A DNA stretch of 64,000 nt. Source: Orychophragmus violaceus. Its lineage: Eukaryota > Streptophyta > Magnoliopsida > Brassicales > Brassicaceae. Positions 21,883-33,845 of this stretch are shown here, piece after piece (the stretch's first letter is position 1; each line of letters opens with the position of its first letter). The position numbers were made by a program, and so were the translations under genes. The stretch covers positions 35,547,126 to 35,611,125 of the forward strand of contig CM058237.1 in the NCBI GenBank assembly GCA_030180135.1. The letters run 5' to 3'. The notes beneath the pieces were generated by a model. It ran no database searches. It was not told the DNA's origin and worked only from the letters and a program-made list of their open reading frames with translations.

Positions 21883-23574
21883 ATGACGGAGACGCGTTCG
21901 CAAGCGATTCTAAAGGAGGTTGAGGCTTCATTCGGTTCGAGATTTCAGGAGTTGGAGGTTCAAATCTCGGATCAAAATGAACGACTCCATACCTTGCTTG
22001 ATCGGAGCATCGCCGTTCAGAATGAGAAGCTCCATTCGAAGATAGACCAGAGTATCGCGGAATTATTTGAAGCGATTCAACTCGTAATTGTATCGAAAGG
22101 TCAAGCAACTAGTAGTAATGATCAATCGGGAGATAGACCACAATCACCATTGAGGAATCAATCGCATAATCAAATGAATAGCGGTGGAAGATCAGGTAAT
22201 CACCAACACTATTCTGGAATGACGAGGTTAACTAAGTTGGATTTTCCACGATTTAATGGTGAGAGAATGAAGGAGTGGTTGTCTAAGGTAGAACAGTTTT
22301 TCTTGATGGATCATACGCCTGTGGAATTGAAAGTAGGATTGGCATCTATGCATTTTGATGGTCTTGCATATGCGTGGCATCAGTCAGTTATGGAATCAGA
22401 ATATGGTGCAAATTTCTTGTATGACTGGCCAGCTTACAAAGCATGGTTGCAAGAAAGATTTGAGGAACTTTTAGATGATCCGATTGCTGAATTGAAACAA
22501 CTTCAAGAAACTGATGGTATAGCTGAGTATCATGGAAGATTTGAGTTGATAAGGAACCGTGTGAAGTTATCAGATTAGTATCTGGTCGGTGCATATCTGG
22601 CAGGGCTTCGTAATGATACTCAGATGCATATTAGGATGTTTGAACCTAAGACAGTGCGGCAGTGTTTAGTGTTGGGAAGGTTGTATGAAAAGGCACACCC
22701 CAAGAAGCCTTATCAACAGACTTGGTCTCAACAGAAACACTCTGGAAACAACAACAAAGGTTTGTTAACGTACAAGAAGGAGCAGGAGGTTAAACATACT
22801 TATCCATTGTTGACAGACAAACCGCAAGACGTGAAGCCGAGGCCATTTTTATCTCAAGAGGAAATGAGTAAGAGAAGAGCTGCAGGATTATGTTACTTTT
22901 GTGAAGAAAAGTATACTCCTGGTCACTATTTGAGACATAAAAAGACTCAACTCTTTGCTATGGAATTAGAAGAGGAGGAGGAGATGAGTGAAGAGCAGAT
23001 GACAGAACAAGTAATGGAGGAATCTGAGAGTGATTGTGCTCATATTTCAGTGAATGCTATGGAAGAAATTTCGAGTTTTCAAACAATGAGGGTCAAAGGA
23101 GTTCATGGTAAGAGATCATTGTTTATATTGATTGATTCTGGCTCCACACACAATTTTATTGATCCACAAGTTGCTGATAAATTGGGATGTAAGTTGGTCA
23201 CTATGAATCTGGCTAAGGTGAAAGTAGCAGATGGAAGACAAATGGGAGTGACTGCTAAGGTGGAAAAATTACAGTGGAAATTTCAGAGTCTTTCATTTGT
23301 GGCTGACTTCATGGTCTTACCACTAGGAGGGTGTGATATGGTTTTGGGAGTAGAATGGTTGGCACAATGGGGACCCATTACTTGGGATTTCCAGAAGTTA
23401 ACCATGTTGTTTAAAATGGGTGATAAGAAGATTTCACTCCATGGTCTTAAATCAGGTTCTGTGAGAGAAGTGAAAGCAGTGAAACTGAATAAGATGCAGA
23501 CAGAAGATATGCAACTCTCTATGATATGTGTTCAAGAGAAGGAGTTAGATACACCGGTCCAATTTTCCAGTTAG
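21883..23574 (+). pseudogene. Chromovirus gag and protease, one in-frame stop
   Basis: The frame starts at the ATG at 21883 (MTETRSQAIL). An N-terminal coiled-coil-like stretch is followed by the gag core (LDFPRFNGERMKEWLSKVEQ, FLMDHTPVELK). A TAG at 22576-22578 breaks the frame; it continues from 22579 with YLVGAYLAGLR and the basic linker. A CysX2Cys zinc-knuckle remnant (CYFCEEKYTPGH) and an acidic stretch precede the protease, whose active site is LIDSGSTHNF near 23135. The frame ends at 23574, and the next part of pol opens in the -1 frame at 23526. Confidence 0.87.
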
Positions 23575-23917
23575 AAGCTATGAACATTGAAACAAGCTTA
23601 GTGCCAGAGATGGAAGAGTTATTGAAGGAATATGCTGATGTGTTTGAAGAACCGAGAACTCTACCTCCATTTCGTGATAAGCACAATCATAAGATTCCTT
23701 TGATTGAGGGAGCTAATCCAGTGAATCAAAGACCGTATAGATATGATGTACACCATAAGAATGAGATAGATAAGATGGTTCAAGAATTGTTAGATGCAGG
23801 AACAATTCAAACCAGTTGCAGTTCCTATGCTTCACCTGTAGTTCTGGTCAAGAAGAAGGATGGTTCTTGGAGGCTTTATGTAGATTACAGGGGTCTTAAT
23901 GGATTAACTGTGAAGGA
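23526..23917 (+). pseudogene. Chromovirus reverse transcriptase, first part
   Basis: The frame encodes the start of the polymerase: HKIPLIEGANPVNQRPYRY, SSYASPVVLVKKKDGSWR and the VDYRGLN block. It ends at the Copia-3 insertion; the rest of the polymerase begins at 30934 and fits directly after the duplicated CAGGT. It overlaps the gag-protease frame by about 49 bases in the -1 frame. Confidence 0.88.
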
Positions 23918-23922
23918 CAGGT

Positions 23923-24613
23923 TGTTAGGATTATGTCCTGAAATCACATTGTACTTACTCTAAAGATAGTTGTATTGTCGAGATCGGACAATTCATGTGA
24001 TACTGGGTAGTCATAATGTTTTGCTAGAAACCGCTTATGACAAATGAGTTGTAACTCATTTCTAGTATCGTGTGAACCTAAAGGGTCACACACCTAAGCA
24101 AGTTGGATACGCTTCTGTAGGGATTGATCATTGGCATATGGTCCGATCAATGTGTATTGGATACACATTGAATTCGTGTTTTAAGAGGTGTGTCGATCGA
24201 TGCCATTGGTGCGTCGATCGGTACAAGAGGTGTGTCGATCGTTGCCTTTGGGTGCAACGATCGACACAAGGTCGATACTGTAACTGATGTTTCGATTTGT
24301 AAACCGTGGACCTATTTATACGGGCCAGGCTACACGACCTAAGAGAAGAGAGCCGTCGCAGACAGTTTTCCTTGACGGAAAACAGACCCTCTTCCTCGAG
24401 AAACACGTAGAGAATCCCAGGAGATTCGATCACCGGTACTAGCATCCCGGCGGATTCCAGCTTGTGTGCGTGTGAACTACGATAGAGGCGCAGCGATTGA
24501 GGCGCTCTAGATCTCGTTTACCTGTTCCAATTTTCCGCTGCCAATCTACAGGTAATCACGAGGTCAGTTCTTAGATTCAATCACCTAGACCCAGGATCCT
24601 AGGGATTCCAACA
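23923..24613 (+). repeat. Copia-3 5' LTR (691 bp)
   Basis: It begins TGTTAGGATT and ends GATTCCAACA. TGGTATCAGAGC, the tRNA-Met primer site, follows at 24615-24626. Inside, GTGTCGATCGATGCC, GCGTCGATCGGT and AACGATCGACAC-type palindromes lie at about 24188-24265. Confidence 0.94.
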
Positions 24614-26265
24614 GTGGTATCAGAGCCATAGGGTTTAATAGATTGAATCAGTATCCTAGAATTCGATTTAATGGCTTTTTGATTGAATTGATGCTAGCTA
24701 GGATTCGTTTTGTTAATAAGAATCTCGGATTTGTTAATATCGAAAACGAAGAACTGTGTTTTCGCACAGCATCGATCGTTGCACTGGGTGTGTCGATCGA
24801 TGCAGTGCGAAAACGGCAAAACTGATTTAGGGTTTTCGCACAACATCGATCGGTGCACTGGGTGCATCGATCGATGCAGCGCGAAAATGCAAAAGCGATT
24901 GTGTTTTCGCATAGCGTCGATCAACACAAGTTTGTGTCGATCGATGCACCGCGAATTCGCCTAATTAAAGAATGGGTTTCGATTTAGAAATCGCATTGTG
25001 TCGATCGACACACTGGGTGCATCGATCGACACAGGCTGTGCGAAAGGATAGATCGGTTCAATTGGATTGAACCAGTTATCTCGCATGGTTATGTCGGTTT
25101 AATTCGATTAAAATTCCCTGATACCCAATTGTATCGATCGGCGCAGGTTTAGTGTTGGTCGACACAGGCCTTGCGATTGGTTAATCGGTTCAATTGGATT
25201 GAACTGATTATCATGCTTGGTAGAGGTAGGTCAGATCGGTTTAAATTGGATGAATTGATTCAATTGGATTGAATTAGTTATCTCAATTGGAATAAACCGT
25301 TTTGATTGGTTAAGATCAGTTTGATTGGATAAATCGGTTCAATTTGATTGGACCGGTTATCGCAATTAATCTAAGACCGGTTATAGGATTGGTAAAGGTT
25401 GCATATCAAATGTCGACCGAGTGTGTCAGTCGATGCACATGGTGACGACGCGAACCGTAATCGTTTGTTTTTGAACCAAATGATTAAGCAACCGAACCGA
25501 ATGACCTAACCCACTGAAATCAGAACGATTAAAACTTAATTAAAATTATTAAAAGTTAAAAATGTTCTAAACCTGTTTAACGCACATTAGATGTGTGTTG
25601 AATCGAAGCTTAGTTATTCAATATGGTCAACTGTCAAGACTCGTTTCGTTGTTGGATAGTCTTGTCAAGAGCTTGGTGTCCACAATTACATGAGTAAGGC
25701 AGGTAGTAGTGTTGATGGTCTTGCAGTGCTTGACATCAACTATTGCATGACCTAAGAGATTGAATTACTAATCTTTTAAAGTTCCATTTCATCAACTAAA
25801 TATCAAGCGATCTTGATGTCTTGCCCGATCTTGTCTACTGTCAAGACTCGTGTCGTTCGTTGGATAGTCTTGGAGTCCTTGGTATCCACAGCAACATGAG
25901 TAAGGCAGGTGGTCATTAATAGACTTGCAGTGCGACTGTCAATGATCACAAGACAGGAAAAGATTGGTTTAACTTGACTGGGCCATCAGAAGTTCTGGGC
26001 CCAGAGACATCAGAGTGGATAAGACATGAATTGTCTTATCTGCGACCAAGAGTTGTACTGGGTACAATTAGCAATGATTTGCTTACCTGGATAACTAAAG
26101 TTTAGGTGATGGCGAGTTGCCCACTCGAATTTTGGTGATCCGAGGATCTTGGTTCATTGTATTCATCTGAGGAAACATAGTGATGAATACAATGCGAGTT
26201 TTCTTATTAGATAAGATTTCTCATCATATACATAACTAAATCTTTGTTTTATTGGATTACAGCTT
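24614..26265 (+). other. Copia-3 leader with palindrome array and an internal duplication
   Basis: About 1.65 kb precedes gag. Between about 24765 and 25160 there are repeated pairs of TCGATCGA-centred palindromes separated by about 10-25 bases. A related TGTCGACCGA motif lies near 25415. A segment of about 120 bp (GTCAAGACTCGT...GATAGTCTTG... ATGAGTAAGGCAGGT) occurs twice, at about 25628-25730 and 25838-25920. The block before gag resembles the leaders of the other copies. Confidence 0.72.
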
Positions 26266-27156
26266 ATGTCTATGACTACTTTCTCGTTGCGATTCGTCCT
26301 TGAGAAGGACAAGTTAAGTGGATCCAACTTCCTCGATTGGTATCGGAATCTGAGATTCATTCTCAAGCAGGAGAGCAAGGACTATGTCCTTGAAAAGGCT
26401 CTTCCAGAAAGGCTTGGGACCAATCGCTCGCATGCAGCATATAAGGCTTGGAATAAGCATTATATTGATGTGGTAGATGTGCGTGGTCTGATGTTGTCTA
26501 CCATGAACTCGGACTTGAAGAGTCAATACAAGAACATGGAGTCGCCGATAGAGATGATCACCAGCCTGAAACTGAAGTTTCAGGATCTGGCACGAGTTGA
26601 GAGATTCCAGATGTTGAAGTCTCTGACTGAGTGCAAGCTACCAGAGGATGCTCCAGTAAGTCCTCATATCATTAAACTGATGGGTTACATTGATAACCTG
26701 GGGAGACTGGAATGTCCTGTCAGCTTAGAGTTGGCCACTGACATCATTCTGCAGTCACTACCGTCAAGCTATGATGAGTTCATTAAGAACTATATCAAGA
26801 AAGACTTGACGAAGACGTTGGCTGAGCTGCATGGCATGCTCAAAGTAGTAGAGCAAGACATCATAAAGGGCAAAAGATTTGAGAAATCTTGTGCTGGAAA
26901 GGGTAGAGACAGGGCCGTCCAGAATTGGAATCAGGATAAGCCTGTGTCATCTTTTAAGCCCAAGTCAGGCCCATCTGTTGTTAGAAGATGCTTCTACTGC
27001 GATGAGTCAGGGCATTGGAAGAGAGATTGCATTAAATTCTTGGAAGATTCACAAGAGATGAAGGAGATGTATGGTACTTCTTCTTCAGGTATTGTGTTAT
27101 TAATTCAAGTTCTACGTATGTATTCAATACTAGTTGTGGTACTGATATTTTTTTGA
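26266..27156 (+). CDS. Copia-3 gag, 296 aa open frame
   Basis: The frame starts MSMTTFSLRFVLEKDKLSG and matches the Gag half of the other Copia polyproteins here through the UBN2-type core. A zinc knuckle (CFYCDESGHWKRDC) sits at about residues 243-256. The frame ends shortly after the knuckle, where full copies continue into protease. Gag forms the cytoplasmic particle that packages element RNA. An open gag beside a ruined pol suggests either recent loss of pol or selection for Gag during trans-mobilisation. It could equally be chance survival. Confidence 0.82.
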   Translation: MSMTTFSLRFVLEKDKLSGSNFLDWYRNLRFILKQESKDYVLEKALPERLGTNRSHAAYKAWNKHYIDVVDVRGLMLSTMNSDLKSQYKNMESPIEMITSLKLKFQDLARVERFQMLKSLTECKLPEDAPVSPHIIKLMGYIDNLGRLECPVSLELATDIILQSLPSSYDEFIKNYIKKDLTKTLAELHGMLKVVEQDIIKGKRFEKSCAGKGRDRAVQNWNQDKPVSSFKPKSGPSVVRRCFYCDESGHWKRDCIKFLEDSQEMKEMYGTSSSGIVLLIQVLRMYSILVVVLIFF

Positions 27157-29392
27157 AATATGCAGGACCTAAGCGACAGTAGAACGTTGAAGAAAGGACA
27201 AGTGGAACTGCGTATCTGGTATGAAGCAATAGTTGCTGCATGAGCCGTAGAGATACTCCACTTGTAGGAGCCTTTCATACTTGGTTTTAGAAATTAAGTA
27301 ATTGTTACTAAATATATGCCTTGTGCGGAAATGTCTTTCACTTTCTTGTAAAGAATTTGGATGTTTTTCATTTTGATAAAAGACAAGTTTTGTTCTTTAG
27401 ATCTTTATGAAATATCATGTGGTAGCACCCCGTTTGGAATGGGTTCTTATATCTTAAACCAGCGAAAGTTTGAATATAACACAAATAATAAAGGTTTAAG
27501 TCTGATGACTCGAACTCGATTTTTCTTTGGCGCAATCGTTTAACCATTTAGAGTGAAGCGGATTCAAAAGTTCCATAGTTTTGGACTCATTTGATTATTA
27601 ATCATTTGAGATATGAATTCTGTTCACTGGACCAAATGACAAAGGCCCATTTAGCAAAGCTAAAAGAAACGGGCCAGAGGCTTATTGGGCCTTGCACATA
27701 CTGATGTATGCGGCCCAACGAGTATTAATGCCAAAGGAAATTTTATGTGCTTCTGACAGTGTTCAATTGATGAGACACGAGCAGGAATCCCTCGAGGAGT
27801 TCCAAAATGAAGTGTAGAACCGATTTGACAGAAGTATTGAGATCCTCGATTGAATCGCGGAGGAAAATACCTGAGTCAAGAATTGGGTGATCATCTAACA
27901 GAATGAATCGGATCTTATTAGATATGTTCCGATTAATGATGGGTCACAGGAATCTTCCATAATCGTTTACGATTACGTTCTAAAATGTTTGTCTTTGCGC
28001 AGAAAGGGTTTCTACCAGAATCAGTGAAAAACACCACATTGGATGTGGACTGGGTGATTCCCAAATTTGTTTTTCTGATTAATTGGGATTGCAAGGTTTG
28101 TGTAAGACAGTAGTCAACAAACAAACTTGAACCCAAATCTGATAAGTTCTACCTCGCTGGTTGTCCTAAGGAAACCAAGGCTTAGTACTTTTGTTGTCCA
28201 GAACTGTGTCTTTTAAGAAAGATCATACTCTCCAAAGGAACAGTGGGAGTAAAAGTACACATCGAAGAGATTCGATAAACACAGGAGACTGCTCAACCTG
28301 TTGAGGGAGGGCAGCGATGAGATCTACAAAGTGCTGTAGAATCTACACCTGTGGAGCCTGAAATTCGCAGATCCGAAAGGATCCGTCGCTAACTCGAGAG
28401 TGATTTCTCGTAGCCGATTGTTGTGATCTGTTGATCATTGAAAAGTGACGAACATGCGAAATTCAAAGAAGCGAACGTGAGCCCCAACTCCGAAAAATTG
28501 GCCGAGTATGCATGTTAGCTTCACCAATCCATCTCTGGATTGAAGCAAACATCTTGGAGTTGAAATCAACATTCTGATGATGTGGTCAAAAGTTTTGACA
28601 TGATCAGAAAGAAAAGAATCCATGCGTTTACAAGAAGACTAGTTGGAGCGTAGCTGCAAAATCTCACACTGTATGTAGATGACATACTTAATCTCATAAA
28701 CGACGTTCCGACGCTAAAGTCTTGTCAAGATTTGGGTCGGAAGTCAAGTTTAACAGTGGACATGGGAGAAGGCCGTGAAAATTCTTGGAATAAGGATCCA
28801 TTGGAATGAATCAGAAAGGCTAATTGGATCGTGTCAAACATCCTTATGTTGATAAGGTATTGGACAGTTCCAATATGCATGATTCCAAGAATGGCTTCAT
28901 ACCAAAGGTCTTATGGCAATAATCTTAGCAAGATGAAGTGTTTTGGATACTAGCTGAGCTATTATTAATGAGTGTGATTGCTAATGCTGCTGCAATAGAA
29001 TCCATCATGAATGCCATATTTTGCGCTCGTCTAGATGCAGCTTACGCATAGAGCATGACGAGAAAATACCAATATGTTCCGGTAATAGTCACTGAACAGT
29101 TACCAGAAACATCCCAAGTGTTTGAGAAACACTAAGGATAGGTTCGTGGTGAACTGAGGAAGTGACGAACCAGTTGAAAGTAGTTAGTCGGACAAGGACG
29201 ATTCCCGGTTCCCACCTGGTTATGTCTCTTTGTCTGAATAGCGGTGCTACCTGTTGGAAAGGCTCCAAGCAGTGGACCGTAGAATAGTGCTCTTGTCTGA
29301 ATGGCGGTGTGGTTTGTTGGATTTGTTTCAAGCAAAACACCGCAGTCTCTCCTACAACCTAAGCACGAGATTTATTCTGTTGATGTAGGTAT
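27157..29392 (+). pseudogene. Copia-3 pol remnant, heavily decayed
   Basis: Scattered pieces of pol remain in changing frames. Examples are the pre-integrase block (YILNQRKFEYN at about 27450), the integrase HTDVCGP-like stretch near 27690, and a polymerase YVDDIL block near 28675. Near 29230-29330 the RNase H LNGG...C block appears twice. The region is about 0.9 kb shorter than the matching part of full copies and is full of stops and gaps. No enzyme can be made from it. Confidence 0.85.
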
Positions 29393-30242
29393 AAGATATC
29401 TGAAGAGATGATCTTGATTCTAGTGGGAGTTATTTTAGTTATGTTATGTTCTTTGCACAGACATGCTATGGCGATGTTTGTGTAAGTTAAAGCTGACATC
29501 GGTGTTATTTAATCATTGGATGATTAAATAATGGTCCCAAAGTATTTTATGTTCATATTATAGGTCATCAAGTTGAGGACTTGATCATGAAACCCTATAA
29601 GTAAAAGATGACATAAATTACGATTGTCCCTAGTCAAGGTTATTGAAGTGGGACACCAATAACCGCGCGAGACTAGCATGTGAGGTGACTGTTGGACTAA
29701 GTTTCATGGAGTCAATGATATGATTATCACAGTCAGTCACATAGATATATGTTGGTGAACATATGATCGGACATGACCCGCTAATGAGAACTCCACAGGA
29801 TAGTTATATCAGTGTCATGGGAGGTTCTCATTACGACTATAGAGTATAGTCCTTAGACCTAAGTTCATCATGCTTTCTAGCATATGAATTGGTGCGTTTT
29901 GACCTTGTCAAACGTCGTTCCGTAACTGGTGGCTATAACGGCATTGCTTATGCGTATCATGAAGTATGTGTAGAAACAGGGATGGAACAAGATGGGATTT
30001 GTCTCTCCCTTACAACGGGAGATAAATATCTCAGGGCCCATCGAAGATTTGATACTGAGAAAATGCATGGCCGTGCTCAAACGAGGTGATTGTCAGTCGT
30101 TTGTTTTATCAGTATAGATCAGGAGTTCGATGAACATGATGTTGGCTATAATAAGGATGACACAGTCTCTTGCCTTATGCCATATCGAGATATAGAGACG
30201 AAGGGATTATAGGAATAGATGATTCCAGTACAAGTGGGAGAT
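29393..30242 (+). other. Copia-3 post-pol tail
   Basis: It starts with the TAGTGGGAGTT stretch and ends with the LTR-proximal CAAGTGGGAGAT tract. It keeps the layout of the other tails although pol has decayed. Confidence 0.72.
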
Positions 30243-30933
30243 TGTTAGGATTATGTCCTGAAATCACATTGTACTTACTCTAAAGATAGTTGTATTGTCG
30301 AGATCGGACAAATCATGTGATACTGGGTAGTCATAATGTTTTGCTAGAAACCGCTTATGACAAATGAGTTGTAACTCATTTCTAGTATCGTGTGAACCTA
30401 AAGGGTCACACACCTAAGCAAGTTGGATACGCTTCTGTAGGGATTGATCATTGGCATATGGTCCGATCAATGTGTATTGGATACACATTGAATTCGTGTT
30501 TTAAGAGGTGTGTCGATCGATGCCATTGGTGCGTCGATCGGTACAAGAGGTGTGTCGATCGTTGCCTTTGGGTGCAACGATCGACACAAGGTCGATACCG
30601 TAACTGATGTTTCGATTTGTAAACCGTGGACCTATTTATACGGGCCAGGCTACACGACCTAAGAGAAGAGAGCCGTCGCAGACAGTTTTCCTTGACGGAA
30701 AAACAGACCCTCTTCCTCGAGAAACACGTAGAGAATCCCAGGAGATCCGATCACCGGTACTAGCATCCCGGCGGATTCCAGCTTGTGTGCGTGTGGACTA
30801 CGATAGAGGCGCAGCGATTGAGGCGCTCTAGATCTCGTTTACCTGTTCCAATTTCCGCTGCCAATCTACAGGTAATCACGAGGTCAGTTCTTAGATTCAA
30901 TCACCTAGACCCAGGATCCTAGGGATTCCAACA
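30243..30933 (+). repeat. Copia-3 3' LTR (691 bp)
   Basis: Same length as the 5' LTR. I count about four substitutions and two single-base gaps between them. Confidence 0.94.
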
Positions 30934-33448
30934 CAGGTTTCCAATACCTCTAATTGAGGACTTAATGGATGAGTTGGGAGGATCTAAAGTCTACTCTAAG
31001 ATAGACTTACGTGCTGGATACCATCAAGTCCGTATGGATCCACAGGATGTTCACAAAACAGCTTTCAAGACCCATAGTGGGCATTATGAGTATTTAGTTA
31101 TGCCATTTGGCTTAACTAACGTTCCTGCAACCTTCCAAGGGCTTATGAATGCTGTCTTCAAACCACTACTGAGGAAGAGTGTATTGATTTTCTTTGATGA
31201 TATTTTGATCTATAGTTCAACTATGGAGCTACATATCTTACATTTACAGGAAGTGTTGAAGTTAATGAGGGAGAATAGTCTGTTTGCTAAAAGAAGCAAG
31301 TGTGCATTTGGTACAAACATAGTGAAATATTTGGGTCACTACATAGAAGGAAGAGGAGTTTCTACAGATCCTGCTAAGATAAAGGCTGTAATGGATTGGC
31401 CTCAACCGAGTAATTTGAAGCAGTTAAGAGGATTTTTAGGCTTGGCAGGGTACTATAGAAGATTTGTCAAGTTGTTTGGTACAATTGCTAGACCTTTAAC
31501 AGCTCTTACCAAGAGAGATTGTTTTATTTGGTCTGAAGAGGCACAATTGGCATTTGATACGATGAAGCAGGCTTTATGTCAAGCTCCTGTGTTAGCTCTA
31601 CCTCAGTTTGACAAACCCTTTGTTATAGAAACTGATGCTTGTGGTAATGGAATAGGAGCAGTGTTAATGCCGGAGGGACATCCATTGGCATATATCAGCC
31701 GCCATTTAAAAGGAAAACAACTTCATCTGTCCATCTATGAGAAGGAGCTCTTAGCGGTTGTTTTTGCAGTACATAAATGGCGTCATTATCTTTTGACAGG
31801 ACATTTCATAATCAAGACTGATCAGAGAAGCTTAAAGTACCTACTGGAACAGAGGTTGAACACCCCTATTCAACAGCAGTGGTTACCAAAACTTCTAGAG
31901 TTTGATTATGAAATTCAATATCGCCAAGGTAAAGAAAATTTGGCTGTCGATGCCTTGTCAAGAGTGGAAGGTGCAGAGGTATTGCATATGGCTTTATCTG
32001 TAGTAGAATGTGATCTTCTGAAGCTGATACATGAAGGTTATGCAGAGGATGAAAATCTTAAGATACTCATTGAAGAGTTGAAGCAGAACAAAAACGGGAG
32101 GAAGCATTTTGCTTGGTCTCAGGGAATACTTCGCAGGAAGAGTAAAATTGTGGTACCTAAGTCTCTTGATGTGCGTACTAAAATACTTGAATGGCTACAT
32201 GGTTCTGGTGCAGGTGGTCATTCAGGCAGAGATGTTACATTGCAGAGGATCAAAGGAATATTTTATTGGAAAGGTATGTCCACTGACATTCAAGCTTACA
32301 TACACAGTTGTGCTATTTGTCAGCAGTGCAAATCAGATACAGCCGCTTATCCTGGTCTAATTCAACCATTACCTATACCGGAGAACACTTGGATGGATAT
32401 TTCTTTAGACTTTATTGATGGTCTGCCTCTATCCAGTGGAAAATCTGTTATTTTGGTTGTGGTAGATCGTTTGAGCAAGGCAGCTCATTTCATTGCACTA
32501 TCACATCCATATACTGCCTCCTCTGTTGCTCAAGATTTCCTGGATAACATTTTCAAGCTGCATGGGTTTACAAGATCAATTGTCAGTGACAGAGATGCTG
32601 TGTTCTTAAGTGACTTTTGGCAGGAACTATTCAGTTTACAAGGAGTTGCTTTGAATCTCTCTAGTGCCTATCATCCTCAAAGTGATGGCCAGACTGAGGT
32701 GGTTAATAGGTGTTTAGAAACATACCTTCGTTGCATGTGTAGTGATAGGCCCCATCTATGGAGTAAATGGCTTCCTCTAGCTGAGTTTTGGTATAACACA
32801 AACTATCACTCATCTATTGGCATGACTCCTTATGAAGCAGTGTATGGTCAAGTTCCTCCTCAACATTTACCTTATCTACCAGGAGAGTCAAAGGTGGCAG
32901 TAGTAGCTAAATGTTTGCAGGACAGAGAGGATATGTTGCTAATGCTGAAATTTCATCTCATGAGGGCACAACATAGGATGCAACAGTTGGCTGATCAACA
33001 TAGGACTGAACGTTACTTTGATGTGGGAAATATGGTATATGTCAAGCTTCAACCGTATCGTCAACAGTCTGTGGTGATGCGCTCCAATCAGAAACTCTCT
33101 CCTAAGTACTTTGGTCCATACAAGATTATTGACAAGTGTGGAGAAGTTGCGTATAAGTTGGCTTTGCCACCCCGTTCTCAGATTCATCCAGTCTTTCACA
33201 TCTCTCAGTTGAAGTTGGCAGTGGGTAATGTTTCTATTTCTACAGAGCTTCCTCACTCCACAGTTGACGTTTTGCTTAAGGAACCTGAGTATATATTGGC
33301 GCGGAAGATGGTGAAGCGTCAAGGTCGAGCTACTACTATGGTTTTGATCAAATGGAAGTATAAGCAAGAAGATGAGGCTACTTGGGAACTCCTATTTGAT
33401 ATTCAGAAGCGCTTTCCTCAGTTCAACCTTGTGGACAAGGTTCTTTGA
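30934..33448 (+). pseudogene. Chromovirus pol, second part: RT, RNase H, integrase, chromodomain
   Basis: The coding sequence resumes after the duplicated CAGGT and stays open to 33448. Counted from the ATG at 30965, the polymerase FFDDILIYSS lies at about residues 75-84. RNase H starts with ETDACGNG at about 221. The integrase zinc domain has HSGRD...CAICQQC at about 418-458, and its catalytic core begins LDFIDG at about 481 with SDRDAVF and YHPQSDGQTE farther on. The last 50 residues (ILARKMVKRQGRA, WKYKQEDEATWE) form a chromodomain, thought to guide integration to marked chromatin. The part itself is undamaged, but it has no upstream promoter or start of its own because Copia-3 cuts the gene. 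Confidence 0.9.
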
Positions 33449-33460
33449 ACAGGGAGGATT

Positions 33461-33773
33461 TGTTATAGGAATACTGAGTGGCCACGTCAGCAGGTCAACA
33501 AGTCAAAAATGCCACGTCAGAAGGAAGAGCTGAAGTGTCTGTTAAAATAGTTGACGATAGTCAACACTTTCTTCTTCATCTGAAATTGTTTGTAACAAAC
33601 GCTCTCTTTCTTTTCTCTGTAATCTGGGATTGTGAGCTCGTGTTCGTCTTGAATCCATTCTACCTTCGTGATTCTAGTCGATTCGGATATTGATTCGGTG
33701 TTTAATGAACATTGGAATCGTGTTACTTCATTCTTAATCGAATATTCAATTGATCGTTTGTTTTACTCTATCA
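33461..33773 (+). repeat. Chromovirus 3' LTR (313 bp)
   Basis: It begins TGTTATAGGA after the GGGAGGATT purine tract and ends CTCTATCA, followed by the CCATG duplication. Confidence 0.93.
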
Positions 33774-33845
33774 CCATGACACTAAGAGACGAAATACTTA
33801 TGGGGTCTCTCTTCAAAGAAATTATAGGTTTGGAATTTGAGGTAA
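33774..33845 (+). pseudogene. SHOC1: SHOC1-like remnant, piece downstream of the gypsy insertion
   Basis: Across the duplicated CCATG the last reading frame of the upstream piece (ending NLNLH) continues as DTKRRNTYGVSLQ and meets a stop near 33840. This confirms that the gypsy element split one older coding sequence. The rest of the gene's C-terminal region is not recognisable in the next 200 bases, which run into the 3' side of the NT-C2 gene. Confidence 0.5.

Larger units (their letters stand above)
23923..30933 (+). mobile_element. Copia-3: Ty1/Copia element nested in chromovirus pol, gag-only
   Basis: Both 691-bp LTRs are complete, and CAGGT is duplicated at 23918-23922 and 30934-30938. 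A primer site, a long leader with TCGATCGA palindromes, an open gag and a conserved tail are present, but pol is a ruin. The LTRs differ at only about six positions. Since pol is far more decayed than the LTRs, the copy was probably mobilised by enzymes from a relative. Confidence 0.95.
21540..33773 (+). mobile_element. Chromodomain Ty3/gypsy element (chromovirus), split by Copia-3
   Basis: LTRs of 311 and 313 bp flank the element, and CCATG is duplicated at 21535-21539 and 33774-33778. Gag, protease, reverse transcriptase, RNase H, integrase and a C-terminal chromodomain follow in gypsy order. Short LTRs suggest a Reina-like chromovirus, which is an inference. The LTRs differ at about six positions plus a 2-base gap (about 2%), so it is older than the Copia-3 insertion it contains. 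It split the SHOC1-like gene. Confidence 0.95.

Noticed and set aside
24615..24626. tRNA-like sequence at Copia primer sites.
   Set aside because: Only the 12-base complement of the tRNA 3' end is present, with no cloverleaf. No true tRNA or rRNA gene was seen in the window.
30607..30831. 74-codon frame in the Copia-3 3' LTR.
   Set aside because: It is LTR sequence without coding conservation; the same stretch in the 5' LTR has shifts.
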